Assembly (NCBI GenBank): GCA_046155885.1
Contig: JBJXFU010000119.1
Coordinates: 12,701-76,700, forward strand
Source: JAOADN01 sp046155885
Lineage (GTDB): Bacteria; Pseudomonadota; Alphaproteobacteria; Rhodobacterales; Rhodobacteraceae
DNA: 64,000 nucleotides
Direction of reading: 5' to 3'
The notes under the pieces were generated by a model. That model saw only the letters and a program-made list of their open reading frames with translations. It did not search any database and was not told the DNA's origin. This document shows, in pieces, positions 1 to 8,770 of the stretch; position 1 is the first letter of the stretch, and every line of letters starts with the position of its first letter. The translations under genes and the position numbers were made by a program.

Positions 1-806
1 GACGCGGTCAGGTAGTCGATCGCCCGCACGATCCCCGCCGCCCCGGACCCCGGCGCCATCAGATCGCGGCTCTTGTAGACGCCGGTGGCGATCACCACCA
101 CATCATGCGCCCCCCGGATCGCGTCAAAGGACAGATCGACGCCCACATCGCAGTTCAGCACGAACGCCACACCCCCCGCCTGAAGCTGCGCGATCCGCTG
201 CCCGACCACGTCCTTCTCCAGCTTGAAGCCCGGGATGCCATAGGTCATCAGCCCCCCGGCGCGGTCGTATCGGTCATAGACCGTGACCTGCACCCCCCGC
301 CGCCGCAGCAGGTCGGCTGCGGCCAGCCCCCCGGGGCCGGCGCCGATGATCCCGACGCTCTCGGCGCGTTCCTGATGCGGCCGGATCGGCTTCACCCAGC
401 CCTTGTCCCAGGCCATGTCGGTCAGGAACTTCTCGACCGAGCCGATGGTCACCGTGCCGTGCCCCGAATGCTCGATCACGCAGTTGCCTTCGCACAGCCG
501 GTCCTGCGGGCAGATGCGGCCGCAGATCTCGGGGAAGGTGTTGGTGGCCTGCGACAGCTCATAGGCCTCCTGCAGGCGGCCCTCGGCCGTCATCCGCAGC
601 CAGTCGGGGATGTTGTTGTGCAAGGGGCAATGCGTCTGGCAATAGGGCACGCCGCACTGGCTGCACCGCCCGGCCTGCTCGGCCGCCTTCGCCTCGGCGT
701 ACTCGCGGTAAATCTCGCCGAAATCCTGCGAGCGGACAGTGGCGTCACGCTTTTCGGGCGTTTCCTTCGCCACTGTGACGAATTGCAGCATCCTCTGCGT
801 CGCCAT
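1..806 (-). CDS. gltD: Glutamate synthase small subunit, C-terminus cut by window edge
   Basis: This is the NADPH-dependent small (beta) subunit of glutamate synthase. It passes electrons from NADPH through FAD and iron-sulfur clusters to the large subunit for ammonia assimilation. Reading begins MATQRMLQFVTVAKE at the ATG at 806. The N-terminal ferredoxin-like cysteines (CSQCGVPYCQTHCP, then CGRICPQDRLCEGNC) and the FAD loop GAGPGGLAAADLL are visible. About 268 residues are present; the family is about 475, so the rest lies beyond base 1. The gene to its right on the same strand is uppP, not gltB, so the two glutamate synthase subunits are not in the usual gltB-gltD order here. Identification is firm. 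Confidence 0.95.
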   Translation of the reverse strand, partial: MATQRMLQFVTVAKETPEKRDATVRSQDFGEIYREYAEAKAAEQAGRCSQCGVPYCQTHCPLHNNIPDWLRMTAEGRLQEAYELSQATNTFPEICGRICPQDRLCEGNCVIEHSGHGTVTIGSVEKFLTDMAWDKGWVKPIRPHQERAESVGIIGAGPGGLAAADLLRRRGVQVTVYDRYDRAGGLMTYGIPGFKLEKDVVGQRIAQLQAGGVAFVLNCDVGVDLSFDAIRGAHDVVVIATGVYKSRDLMAPGSGAAGIVRAIDYLTA

Positions 807-866
807 CTTTCCCCCGCTTTCCGGGCCCTTCCCCGGCATTTTCCGGCCATCCCGCCGGGCGCGCAT

Positions 867-890
867 GTTTAGCGAAGTGTTTACCGAAAT
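867..890. repeat. Two tandem 12-bp repeats upstream of gltD
   Basis: GTTTAGCGAAGT is followed directly by GTTTACCGAAAT, matching at 10 of 12 positions. The pair lies 61-84 bases upstream of the gltD start, inside the AT-richer 186-bp gap between gltD and uppP. The position suits a regulator-binding site, but I recognise no known operator. No gene is visible in the gap. Confidence 0.4.
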
Positions 891-992
891 AAAAGTAAGT
901 ATTGCTGTCCTATTACGGACGGGGAGCGATCAGAATAGCCGCCAAGCCTGAAGAAGATATGAAATTTAGTTCCGGTTTGATACCTATCTGGC

Positions 993-1796
993 TCAGTACC
1001 CCGCCGCCAACGCCGCCAGCACCACGATTCCCACCCCGATTCGCCACCACCCGAACAGCGCGAATCCGTGCCGGCCGACATAGCCAAGCAGCCACCGCAC
1101 AACCAGAATCGCCATCACGAAGGCCGCCGCGAACCCCACCGAAATCTCCCACACGGCCGAGGCATCCAGCAGGTGCCGGTTCTTCAGAAGGTCAAAGCTG
1201 AACGCCGCCGCCATCGTCGGAATCGCCAGGAAGAACGAAAACTCCGCCGCCGCCCGCTTCGACGATCCCATCAGCAGCGCGGTCACAATGGTCGCCCCCG
1301 ACCGCGATACGCCCGGCACCAGCGCCAGGCACTGTGCAGTGCCGATCAGGAACGCCATCCCCAGCGGAAACCGGTCGGCCGCCTCGTGGCGCGGGGTCAG
1401 CGGCAGCCGGTCCACCGCCAGCAGCACCACCCCCCCGACGATCAGCATCCAGGCGATCAGGCGCGGGCTTTCAAAAAGCACCGTCTTGATGAAGTCGTGC
1501 AGCAGCGCCCCCGCCGCCATCGCCGGCAGAAGCGCCAGCGCCACCGAAAGCGCGAACCGCCGCGCCTGCGGATCGGACGGGATCGCGGCGACAGTCGAGA
1601 CGATTTTCCGGAGGTAAACCAGCACGATGGCCAGGATCGCGCCAAGCTGGATCACCACCTCGAAGGTCTTTCCCGCGCTCTCGAACCCCAGAAAATGCCC
1701 CGTCAGCAGGATATGTCCCGTGGACGAAACCGGCAGGAATTCCGTCAGCCCCTCAAGCAGCCCCAGGACAAGGGCAGACAGCGTCTGGTCGGCCAA
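993..1796 (-). CDS. uppP: Undecaprenyl-diphosphatase
   Basis: This integral membrane enzyme dephosphorylates undecaprenyl pyrophosphate and so recycles the lipid carrier used for peptidoglycan and surface-polysaccharide synthesis. The 267-residue length is typical. Both family motifs are intact: EGLTEFLPVSSTGH near residue 15 and PGVSRSGATI near residue 160, with several hydrophobic helices. The start is a TTG (MADQTLSALVLG) with GGAG about 8 bases upstream, and no ATG lies near in frame. It sits among envelope polysaccharide genes, which fits a role in supplying carrier lipid. Confidence 0.95.
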   Translation of the reverse strand: MADQTLSALVLGLLEGLTEFLPVSSTGHILLTGHFLGFESAGKTFEVVIQLGAILAIVLVYLRKIVSTVAAIPSDPQARRFALSVALALLPAMAAGALLHDFIKTVLFESPRLIAWMLIVGGVVLLAVDRLPLTPRHEAADRFPLGMAFLIGTAQCLALVPGVSRSGATIVTALLMGSSKRAAAEFSFFLAIPTMAAAFSFDLLKNRHLLDASAVWEISVGFAAAFVMAILVVRWLLGYVGRHGFALFGWWRIGVGIVVLAALAAGY

Positions 1797-1844
1797 GGGC
1801 GCAACTCCGGCAGCACGGGCACCCCGCCCGCCGCGCCCTTCTAC

Positions 1845-2762
1845 TCAGGCATAGGCCGAAAGGTCCATATGGGCCGGAAGCATGTCACGAAGCCGTTTGT
1901 TCGACGCGGTAAAATGGCCCCGGAACGTCTTCTCCACGTACTCGGTCACCGGCCGGTAGCTCTTCATCACCGCCTCGACCGGCCGCCGCTTCATCGCGTA
2001 GCCCGCCAGCTTGTAAAGCCCGTAGGGCGTCTGCCCGACCGAAAAGACCGGGTTGGGGTTCAGGTCCGAGGTCTGGATATGGTTGATCCGCCGCAGGATC
2101 GGCGCGGCATATTCCGGATAGCTTTTCGCATGCACCCGCGCATCGGCCGCCGCAAGCCCGCTGAAGATCGTGTTGTCCGAAAACTCCGCGATCGCCGCCG
2201 CCGCCGCATTGGCGTCGCGCGCCAGGCATTCCTGCGGTGTCACATGCACGTTCCCGGCCCCGAACAGGTTCTGGTAGTAGCCGATCAGCTTGTCGTACTC
2301 GAAGTGATCGGGCCGGAAGGCATAGAATTCGACCGCGCGCCTGCCTTCGAAGAACTGCCGGGGCGACATCGTGCCACCGCGCAGAAGGTACTGCATGTAG
2401 CACGACACCAGTATCTTCGTCTGTGACCGGATCGACACCAGCACCCGCGCATCCGGCGCTATGGCCTTGATCCGCTGCGCATAAACGTCGCTCGACAGCC
2501 CGCCGAAGAAGGGCTGCCCCGACATGATCTCGGACGACACCACCGGCACCGACGCGTTCGAAATCCGCCGGCGCTTTTCGTCGATCATCCCCGCCATCGG
2601 CCGGGGGTCGAAGTCGAACCCGTGCGGCGCGACGATATGGGCATCGACATCCTCGTGCGAGGCAATCTGCTCATAGCCGTACTTCGGCACGAACAGCAGC
2701 CGCTGCATCCATGTCGTCGCCGTCTTGTGGTACCCGATATGAAACAGAACAGGCGCGGACAT
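1845..2762 (-). CDS. Sulfotransferase family protein
   Basis: This is a putative PAPS-dependent sulfotransferase of about 305 residues. The N-terminus MSAPVLFHIGYHKTATTWMQ matches the 5'-phosphosulfate-binding loop of the family (G-x-x-K-T/S-x-T-T/S). A second region, ARVLVSIRSQTKILVSCYMQ, resembles the 3'-phosphate-binding segment with Arg and Ser. The acceptor cannot be predicted. I chose the ATG at 2762; an ATG at 2771 and a TTG at 2783 are also in frame. It is one of three sulfotransferase-like genes in the window and lies just upstream of uppP on the same strand. Confidence 0.75.
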   Translation of the reverse strand: MSAPVLFHIGYHKTATTWMQRLLFVPKYGYEQIASHEDVDAHIVAPHGFDFDPRPMAGMIDEKRRRISNASVPVVSSEIMSGQPFFGGLSSDVYAQRIKAIAPDARVLVSIRSQTKILVSCYMQYLLRGGTMSPRQFFEGRRAVEFYAFRPDHFEYDKLIGYYQNLFGAGNVHVTPQECLARDANAAAAAIAEFSDNTIFSGLAAADARVHAKSYPEYAAPILRRINHIQTSDLNPNPVFSVGQTPYGLYKLAGYAMKRRPVEAVMKSYRPVTEYVEKTFRGHFTASNKRLRDMLPAHMDLSAYA

Positions 2763-2987
2763 GGCGCGCATCACCCCAGACAAACTCCAACACCGCGTTC
2801 AGGATGACGGATCGCGGGAAAGATTCAAGGCCAAGGCGACTTTTCGCCGATCCATCGGGCAGAAAGGCGGAACCCCGCGCAAGGATTCCGGCGGAAAAAA
2901 GTGATGTGGCGTCGATTGTCGCGCACGCGGCAACCCCCAGTCGGTCGGGATCGGGGCCGCGACTCGGGCCCTGCGCCCGGCTGCGGC

Positions 2988-3974
2988 TCAGCCCTCGCCG
3001 CGCAGCTTCCGGGCCGAGGCCTTGATCGCGTCGTACTGCCCGGACGGCCGGAACCGCCAGAGATAGCCGGGCAACACGGATTCCATCGCCACCGGCTCGA
3101 TCCCGAGGTCGGCGAAGCCCTTCGCCCCGGGCGCGACAATGTTGTCGGCCCGCAGGCTGCGGACCTGGTCGCGGGTGATCGGCGCGGGGATCAGCCCGCC
3201 CGAGATCATGTGCGTCACGTCCGCGACCGTGGCCATCACCCGCGCCACCCAGAACGGAATGTTCGGCACCAGGCGGCGGCGGTTGATCACCCCCAGCATC
3301 CGCCGCATCAGGTCGGCGAATGTCGCCACATCCGGCCCGCCCAGCTCGTAGACCCCGGCCGCGACATCGCCGGTCAGCGCAACCTCGGCGGCGCGGGCCA
3401 CGTCATCGGCATAGACCGGCTGGAACCTTGTGCCACCGCCCACCACCGGCAGCACCGGCCCGAAACGGCTCATCGCGGCGAAACGGTTGAAGAACTGATC
3501 TTCCGGCCCGAAGACGACCGACGGGCGCAGGATCACCGCCCCGGGAAAAGCGGCGGTGACGACGGCCTCTCCCGCAGCCTTCGATTCCGCGTAAAGGCTC
3601 GCCCCGCCCGCGTCGGCCCCGATGGCTGAGACATGAACCAGCCGCTTCGCCCCGGCTTCCGCCGTCAGCCGCGCGATGCGGCCCGCGCCCTGGTTCTGCA
3701 CCGCGTCGAAGTTGTTCCTTCCGCCCGCGTCGAAGGTGCCCACGCAGTTCACCGCCGCGTCGGCCCCGGCCAGCGCCGCCCGGACGCTGGCGTCGTCGCG
3801 GATGTTGCAGAAGACCGGCTCCACCTGCCCGACCACGCCATAGGTGCGGGTGAACAGCGCCTCGTTCGGGCGACGGCAGGCGATCCGCACCCGCCAGCCC
3901 CGCGCCGCCATCCGCCGCGCGATATAGCGGCCAAGAAAGCCCGACCCGCCGAAAATCGTCACCAGCTTCGACAT
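2988..3974 (-). CDS. Complex I NDUFA9 subunit family / NAD(P)-binding protein
   Basis: This is an atypical short-chain dehydrogenase/epimerase-fold protein of 328 residues, related to the NDUFA9 accessory subunit of respiratory complex I. The N-terminal nucleotide-binding loop TIFGGSGFLGRYIARRM is clear, and the start MSKLVTIFGG fits the fold. HVSAIGADAGGASLYAESKAAGE retains a Tyr-x-x-x-Lys pair (YAESK). In alphaproteobacteria this family is widely annotated as complex I associated, but the nuo genes are not in this window, so an oxidoreductase role with another substrate remains possible. The adjoining dehydratase gene lies 73 bases upstream on the same strand. Confidence 0.8.
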   Translation of the reverse strand: MSKLVTIFGGSGFLGRYIARRMAARGWRVRIACRRPNEALFTRTYGVVGQVEPVFCNIRDDASVRAALAGADAAVNCVGTFDAGGRNNFDAVQNQGAGRIARLTAEAGAKRLVHVSAIGADAGGASLYAESKAAGEAVVTAAFPGAVILRPSVVFGPEDQFFNRFAAMSRFGPVLPVVGGGTRFQPVYADDVARAAEVALTGDVAAGVYELGGPDVATFADLMRRMLGVINRRRLVPNIPFWVARVMATVADVTHMISGGLIPAPITRDQVRSLRADNIVAPGAKGFADLGIEPVAMESVLPGYLWRFRPSGQYDAIKASARKLRGEG

Positions 3975-4047
3975 CGAAGGTCCGCCCCTGAAAGGAAAGC
4001 CGTCGAGCGGCTGAATACCCCCCGCCCGGGCAGCGGACAAGCCGCGA

Positions 4048-4989
4048 TTATCCCAGGGTCCCGGCCAGCGCCCCCAGGTCCACATTGGCCCCGCAGACCA
4101 GAACGCCCACGCGCTCGCCGGGCAAGGGCGTGACGGCGCCCGACAGCAGCGCGGCCAGCGCCGCCGCGCCCCCCGGCTCGGCCGCGATCCGCACCTCGCG
4201 CCAGAGCACCCGCTGCGCCTCGCGGATCGCGTCGTCGGAAACCAGCACCACGCGTTCCACCGCCCCGCGACACAGCCCGAAGACCAGATCGCCCACGTTC
4301 CGCGCCCCGAGCGAATCGGCCGCGACCGAGTTCACCGGCACATCCACCGGCCGCCCCGCCGCAAGCGCCGCATGCAGCGTCGCGGCCCCCTCCGGCTCGA
4401 CCCCCAGTACCCGCGGGCCGCCGCCGCCCCACCACGCCGCCGCACCCGAAATCAGCCCGCCGCCGCCCACCGCGATCACCACATTGTCCAGCCGCGCCTG
4501 CCCCTCCCATTCGCGGAAGAGCGTCCCCTGCCCCTCGATCGTCGGCGCCGCTCCGAAGGGGTGGATGCGCAGCGCGCCGGTCCGCCCCACATGCTCGTCA
4601 CAGGCTGCCTGCGCGTCGTCGAAGCGGTCGCCGATGATCGTCACTTCGGCCCCGAACCGGCGGATGGCCGCGATCTTGGCCGGGGACGCGATGGTCGGCA
4701 CGAAGATGCGCGCCGGATGGCCAAGGCGCCGCGCCGCCGCCGCGACGGCCGCGCCGTGGTTCCCCCCCGAAGCGGCCGCGACCCCGGCCGCCCCGACCGG
4801 GCCCGTCAGGATCGCATTGAACGCGCCGCGCGCTTTGAAGCTGCCGGCATGCTGAAGGAATTCAAGCTTCAGGACCGGCACCCAGCCGCCACCGAAGGCG
4901 CCTGCGGCCAACTCGATCACCGGCGTCACCCGGACGTGCTGCGCGATCCGCCCCGCCGCCGTCTCGACCCCTTCGCGCGTAACGCCCAT
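4048..4989 (-). CDS. Threonine/serine dehydratase (PLP, fold type II)
   Basis: This is a cytoplasmic PLP enzyme expected to deaminate L-threonine or L-serine to the 2-oxo acid. The catalytic lysine lies in HAGSFKARGAFNA near residue 52, the substrate loop appears as ASGGNHGAAVA, and the phosphate-binding glycine loop is VAVGGGGLISG. At 313 residues it has no C-terminal ACT domain, so it is the short catabolic or unregulated type rather than biosynthetic IlvA. Serine racemase or a related dehydratase is the main alternative. The start is the ATG at 4989. Confidence 0.82.
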   Translation of the reverse strand: MGVTREGVETAAGRIAQHVRVTPVIELAAGAFGGGWVPVLKLEFLQHAGSFKARGAFNAILTGPVGAAGVAAASGGNHGAAVAAAARRLGHPARIFVPTIASPAKIAAIRRFGAEVTIIGDRFDDAQAACDEHVGRTGALRIHPFGAAPTIEGQGTLFREWEGQARLDNVVIAVGGGGLISGAAAWWGGGGPRVLGVEPEGAATLHAALAAGRPVDVPVNSVAADSLGARNVGDLVFGLCRGAVERVVLVSDDAIREAQRVLWREVRIAAEPGGAAALAALLSGAVTPLPGERVGVLVCGANVDLGALAGTLG

Positions 4990-5094
4990 CCCCGTCCCCC
5001 CGCTTTCCGCAATCAGTGGCCCGACCTGCGCCCCTCCGCAATGCCAGCGTTGACAGCCGGAATGCCCCCCTGTATCCCGCCCGTCGCGACACCT

Positions 5095-5179
5095 GCCCAG
5101 GTGGCGGAATTGGTAGACGCGCTGGTTTCAGGTACCAGTGTTGCAAGACGTGGAGGTTCGAGTCCTCTCCTGGGCACCA
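5095..5179 (+). tRNA. tRNA-Leu, anticodon CAG
   Basis: This is an 85-base tRNA with an encoded CCA end. The acceptor arms GCCCAGG and CCTGGGC pair fully, followed by A and CCA. The anticodon stem CTGGT/ACCAG holds the loop TTCAGGT, giving anticodon CAG, which reads CUG. The T-arm has GGTTCGAGTCC, and the long variable region expected of class II tRNA-Leu is present. Confidence 0.97.
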
Positions 5180-5180
5180 A

Positions 5181-5202
5181 GGCCCCCCTCTGCCAGGGGG
5201 CC
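5181..5202 (+). terminator. Hairpin just after tRNA-Leu
   Basis: GGCCCCC and GGGGGCC form a 7-bp all-GC stem around an 8-base loop, beginning one base after the tRNA CCA end. There is no strong T-run, so it may stop transcription weakly or guide 3' processing. Confidence 0.45.
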
Positions 5203-5275
5203 GCGCCACCCCGACCGTGGGCGCGCGCCACCGGCCAAGGCGGAACCCGACCACAACGCGCGGCTTAGGCGGAGT

Positions 5276-5896
5276 ATGGCCTTGACCATTCATGTCCACA
5301 ATGGCGACCTTCCCTCGGGGCTCGACCTTGGCCGCGTCGTCGCCATCGACACCGAAACGATGGGCCTCGACCCCCGCCGCGACCGGCTGTGCCTGGTGCA
5401 GCTTTCGGCGGGCGACGGCGACGCGCATCTGGTCCGCATCGCCAAGGGACAGACCCGCGCGCCGAACCTTGAACGCCTTCTGGCCGACCCCGCCACGCTG
5501 AAGCTCTTCCACTTCGCCCGCTTCGACATCGCTGCCCTCAAGGGGGCCTTCGGAGTGCTCACCCAGCCCGTCTGGTGCACCAAGATCGCCTCCAAGCTCG
5601 TGCGCACCTTCACCGACCGGCACGGCCTGAAATACCTGCTCCAGGACCTCCTCGGAGTCGACATCTCGAAGCAGCAGCAGACCTCCGACTGGGGCGCGGC
5701 CGACCTGACCGAGGCGCAGGCCGAATACGCGGCCTCGGACGTGCTCTACCTGCACCGGCTGAAGGCGGAACTGGAATCCCGGCTCGACCGCGAAGGGCGC
5801 ACCGATATCGCCGAAGCCTGCTTCCGCTTCCTTCCCGTACGGGCCGAGCTCGACCTTCTGGGCTGGGGCGACGAGACCGACATTTTCCGGCACTGA
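5276..5896 (+). CDS. rnd: Ribonuclease D (short, no HRDC domain)
   Basis: This is a 3'-5' exoribonuclease of the DEDDy family that acts in tRNA 3' maturation or RNA turnover. The exonuclease motifs are in order: AIDTETMGL (Asp, Glu), LFHFARFDIAAL (Asp) and YAASDVLYL (Tyr...Asp). It has 206 residues, only the catalytic domain, without the C-terminal HRDC domains of E. coli RNase D; this short form is common in alphaproteobacteria. The start MALTIHVHNG at 5276 follows GGCGGAGT. The position just downstream of a tRNA gene and ahead of kdsD is suggestive but may be chance. Confidence 0.88.
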   Translation: MALTIHVHNGDLPSGLDLGRVVAIDTETMGLDPRRDRLCLVQLSAGDGDAHLVRIAKGQTRAPNLERLLADPATLKLFHFARFDIAALKGAFGVLTQPVWCTKIASKLVRTFTDRHGLKYLLQDLLGVDISKQQQTSDWGAADLTEAQAEYAASDVLYLHRLKAELESRLDREGRTDIAEACFRFLPVRAELDLLGWGDETDIFRH

Positions 5897-5906
5897 GAGC
5901 CCTCCC

Positions 5907-6869
5907 GTGACCGATGCCGAAACCTTCCTCGCCACCGCCCGCCGCGTCATCGGGATCGAGACGCGGGGGCTTGCCGCGCTGGCCGATAGCCTCGGGCCGG
6001 GCTTTGCCGATGCGGTCACCGTAATCCTAGGCGCAAAGGGGCGCGTCATCGTCTCGGGAATGGGGAAGTCGGGTCATGTCGGGCGCAAGATCGCCTCGAC
6101 CCTCGCCTCGACCGGCACACCCGCGCAATTCGTCCACCCGGCCGAGGCCAGCCACGGCGATCTCGGCATGATCACCGAGGCCGACGTGGCGCTGGTCCTG
6201 TCGAACTCGGGCGAAACGCCCGAGCTTTCCGACCTGATCACGCATACCCGCCGCTTCCGCATTCCGCTGATCGGTGTCGCCGGGCGGGCCGATTCGGCCC
6301 TGCTCCGCCAGGCAGACGTCGCGATCCTTCTGCCTGCGGCGGAAGAGGCCTGCGGCACCGGGAACGTCCCCACCACCTCGACCACCATGACGCTCGCGCT
6401 GGGCGACGCGCTGGCGGTGGCGCTGATGGAACACCGCCGCTTCACCCCGGACCATTTCCGCAGCTTCCACCCCGGCGGCCGGCTCGGCGCGAAACTCGCC
6501 AAGGTCAGCGACCTGATGCATTCGGGCGAAGCGCTTCCCCTGGTGGCCGAAGCCGCATCCATGCCCGAGGTCCTGCTGGCGATCACCCGCAAAGGCTTCG
6601 GCGTGGCGGGCGTGACAGACAGCGCGGGACGCCTTGCCGGCATTATCACCGACGGCGACCTGCGGCGGCACATGGACGGGCTTCTTGCCCTCAGCGCCGC
6701 CGAGGTGATGACCGCGAACCCCCGCACCATCCCGCCCGGGGCGCTGGCGGGAAAGGCGCTTGCGGTGATGAACGACCGTAAGATCACCTGCCTCTTCGCC
6801 GTCGGCGCCGACGGGCGGCCCGAGGGCATCCTGCATATCCACGACTGCCTGCGCGCCGGGGTGATCTGA
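5907..6869 (+). CDS. kdsD: Arabinose-5-phosphate isomerase (KpsF/GutQ family)
   Basis: This enzyme interconverts ribulose 5-phosphate and arabinose 5-phosphate, the first dedicated step of KDO synthesis for LPS. The 320-residue chain has an N-terminal SIS domain with SGMGKSGHVGRKIAST and VLSNSGETPEL, and two C-terminal CBS repeats from about residue 200 (DLMHSGEALPLV and VMTANPRTIPPG). It starts 10 bases after the RNase D stop and 4 bases before lptC, so the genes read as one transcription unit joining KDO synthesis to LPS export. kdsB, the CMP-KDO synthetase, is also in the window. Confidence 0.95.
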   Translation: MTDAETFLATARRVIGIETRGLAALADSLGPGFADAVTVILGAKGRVIVSGMGKSGHVGRKIASTLASTGTPAQFVHPAEASHGDLGMITEADVALVLSNSGETPELSDLITHTRRFRIPLIGVAGRADSALLRQADVAILLPAAEEACGTGNVPTTSTTMTLALGDALAVALMEHRRFTPDHFRSFHPGGRLGAKLAKVSDLMHSGEALPLVAEAASMPEVLLAITRKGFGVAGVTDSAGRLAGIITDGDLRRHMDGLLALSAAEVMTANPRTIPPGALAGKALAVMNDRKITCLFAVGADGRPEGILHIHDCLRAGVI

Positions 6870-6873
6870 ACCG

Positions 6874-7503
6874 ATGGCCGACGCCCTGGCACTGCATTCG
6901 CGTGTGGTGTTCTGGCTGAAGATCCTTCTGCCGCTCGCCGCGCTCTTGATCCTGTCGACCCTGTTCCTGCTCGCGCGCGGTCCGGCGCCGGACGGGACGA
7001 TCCCGTTCTCCGATGTTGACCTGAAGGGTCTGGCCGGAGACCCCCGGGTGACGGCGCCGGAGTATTCCGGTATGACCGCCGACGGCGCCTCGGTCACGGT
7101 CACCGCCGCCGAGGCGCGGCCGGGACAGGGCGGCGACAGCCCCGCGACAGCGACGGGCATCGCCGTCATCTACGAACGCCCCGGCGGCACCCGCGCGACC
7201 ATCACCGCCGACCGTGGCGCACTTGCCCCGGAGGAGGGAAGCCTGGACCTTTCCGGCAGCGTCGTGCTGCGGACCTCGACCGGATACGTCCTGACCGCCG
7301 ACCGGACGGTCATGGATCTCGACCTGACCCGCCTGGCTTCGGATGGCCCGGTCACCATCGACGGACCCTTCGGGCGGATCGAGGCCGGGTCGATGCTGCT
7401 CGACGCCGCCTCGGGGCGCGGCGGCCATGACGTTCTGGTGTTCCGGGGCGGTGTGCGGGTAAGGTACGATCCTGCGAACCCCGTTTCCCCGGCCAACCCA
7501 TGA
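6874..7503 (+). CDS. lptC: LPS export protein LptC
   Basis: This is the bitopic inner-membrane part of the LPS transport bridge, which receives LPS from the LptB2FG extractor and passes it to LptA. It has one N-terminal membrane helix (VVFWLKILLPLAALLILSTL, about residues 11-30) and a periplasmic beta-jellyroll-like region rich in short strands. The sequence is divergent, as usual for LptC, so the call rests on the membrane anchor, length (209) and position directly before lptA and lptB. Its last bases overlap lptA by 4 (ATGA), indicating translational coupling. Confidence 0.85.
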   Translation: MADALALHSRVVFWLKILLPLAALLILSTLFLLARGPAPDGTIPFSDVDLKGLAGDPRVTAPEYSGMTADGASVTVTAAEARPGQGGDSPATATGIAVIYERPGGTRATITADRGALAPEEGSLDLSGSVVLRTSTGYVLTADRTVMDLDLTRLASDGPVTIDGPFGRIEAGSMLLDAASGRGGHDVLVFRGGVRVRYDPANPVSPANP

Positions 7504-7994
7504 TCCGCAACGCCGCAGTTTTCGCCCTGACCCTGCTTTCCGCCGGCGCCGCATCGGGCGCGGGCACCGAGGTCGCGTTCGGCGGCCTCAAGGCCGACCC
7601 CACGCTTCCGGTGGAAGTGACCTCGGACGCGCTCAGCGTCGACCAGACCAATGGCACGGCCGTCTTCACCGGCAATGTCGTGGTCGTGCAGGGCGATATG
7701 CGGATGAGCGCCGCGGAAATCCGTGTCGAATACACCGCTGCGCCGGATCGCCGCGTCGCGCGGATGACGGCGACAGGCGGCGTGACGCTGGTAAGCGGCG
7801 GCGGCGACGCGGCCAGCTCGGAAAAGGCGGTCTATTCGCCGGAAACGGGGGTTGTGGTGATGACCGGCGACGTGGTCCTGACGCAGGGCGCCAACGCGAT
7901 GAGCGGCCAGTCGCTGACCGTCGATCTCGACACGGGAACGGGGCGGATGGAGGGCCGGGTGACGACCACGCTTGCCCCCGCGAAGAAGAACTGA
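7500..7994 (+). CDS. lptA: LPS transport periplasmic protein LptA (OstA-like)
   Basis: This is the periplasmic LPS chaperone that polymerises into the bridge between inner and outer membranes. It has a Sec signal peptide (MIRNAAVFALTLLSAGAASGAG), then the OstA-type repeats ALSVDQTNGTAVFTGNVVVVQG and AVYSPETGVVVMTGDVVL, which form the beta-jellyroll. The length of 164 is normal. The start overlaps lptC by 4 bases and its stop overlaps the lptB start by 1 base (TGATG). Confidence 0.92.
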   Translation: MIRNAAVFALTLLSAGAASGAGTEVAFGGLKADPTLPVEVTSDALSVDQTNGTAVFTGNVVVVQGDMRMSAAEIRVEYTAAPDRRVARMTATGGVTLVSGGGDAASSEKAVYSPETGVVVMTGDVVLTQGANAMSGQSLTVDLDTGTGRMEGRVTTTLAPAKKN

Positions 7995-8758
7995 TGGCCG
8001 ATGCCGGCCCCACCCTGACCGTCACCGAAGGCTCGGCCGGGCTGAAGGTCAGGCACCTGCGGAAAAGCTACCGCCGCCGCCCGGTGATCCGGGATGTCTC
8101 GCTGGACCTCGGCAGGGGCGAGGTGGTTGCCCTGCTCGGGCCGAACGGGTCGGGCAAGACCACCTGCTTTTACAACATCGCGGGCCTGATCCTGCCCGAC
8201 AGCGGCGAAGTGAGCATCGACGGGCGCGACGTGACCGGCCTGCCGATGTACCGCCGCGCCCGCCTGGGGATCGGCTACCTGCCGCAGGAAGTCTCGATCT
8301 TCCGGGGCCTTTCGGTCGAAGACAACATCCTCGCCGTGCTTGAGATCGCCCACGGCGACCGCCACAAGCGGCGCGAACGACTCGAAGAGCTCCTGTCGGA
8401 TTTCTCGATCACCCACCTCCGCCGCGCCCCTGCTTTGTCGCTTTCGGGCGGCGAACGGCGGCGGGTGGAAATCGCGCGCTGCCTGGCCTCGGACCCGAAA
8501 TACCTTCTGCTCGACGAACCCTTCGCGGGCGTCGATCCGATCTCGGTGGGCGAAATCCGTTCGCTTGTCCATGACCTGAAGTCGCGTGGGATCGGCGTAT
8601 TGGTCACCGACCACAACGTCCGCGACACGCTGGAAATCGTCGACCGCGCCTACATCCTGCACGATGGCGCGGTCCTGATGAGCGGCACAGCCGAAGAAGT
8701 GGTGCGCGACGAAAACGTGCGCCGCGTCTATCTCGGCCAGAGTTTCCGTATCGGCTGA
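7994..8758 (+). CDS. lptB: LPS export ABC transporter ATPase LptB
   Basis: This is the cytoplasmic ATPase that powers extraction of LPS with LptF and LptG, which are not in this window. All ABC motifs are present: Walker A GPNGSGKTTC, signature LSGGERRRVEIARCL, Walker B YLLLDEPFAGVDP and the switch His in VTDHNV. At 254 residues it is a little longer than E. coli LptB because of an N-terminal extension of about 15 residues. It is followed 12 bases later by rpoN, the conserved lptB-rpoN order. Confidence 0.97.
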   Translation: MADAGPTLTVTEGSAGLKVRHLRKSYRRRPVIRDVSLDLGRGEVVALLGPNGSGKTTCFYNIAGLILPDSGEVSIDGRDVTGLPMYRRARLGIGYLPQEVSIFRGLSVEDNILAVLEIAHGDRHKRRERLEELLSDFSITHLRRAPALSLSGGERRRVEIARCLASDPKYLLLDEPFAGVDPISVGEIRSLVHDLKSRGIGVLVTDHNVRDTLEIVDRAYILHDGAVLMSGTAEEVVRDENVRRVYLGQSFRIG

Positions 8759-8770
8759 CAGGCAAAGGCG

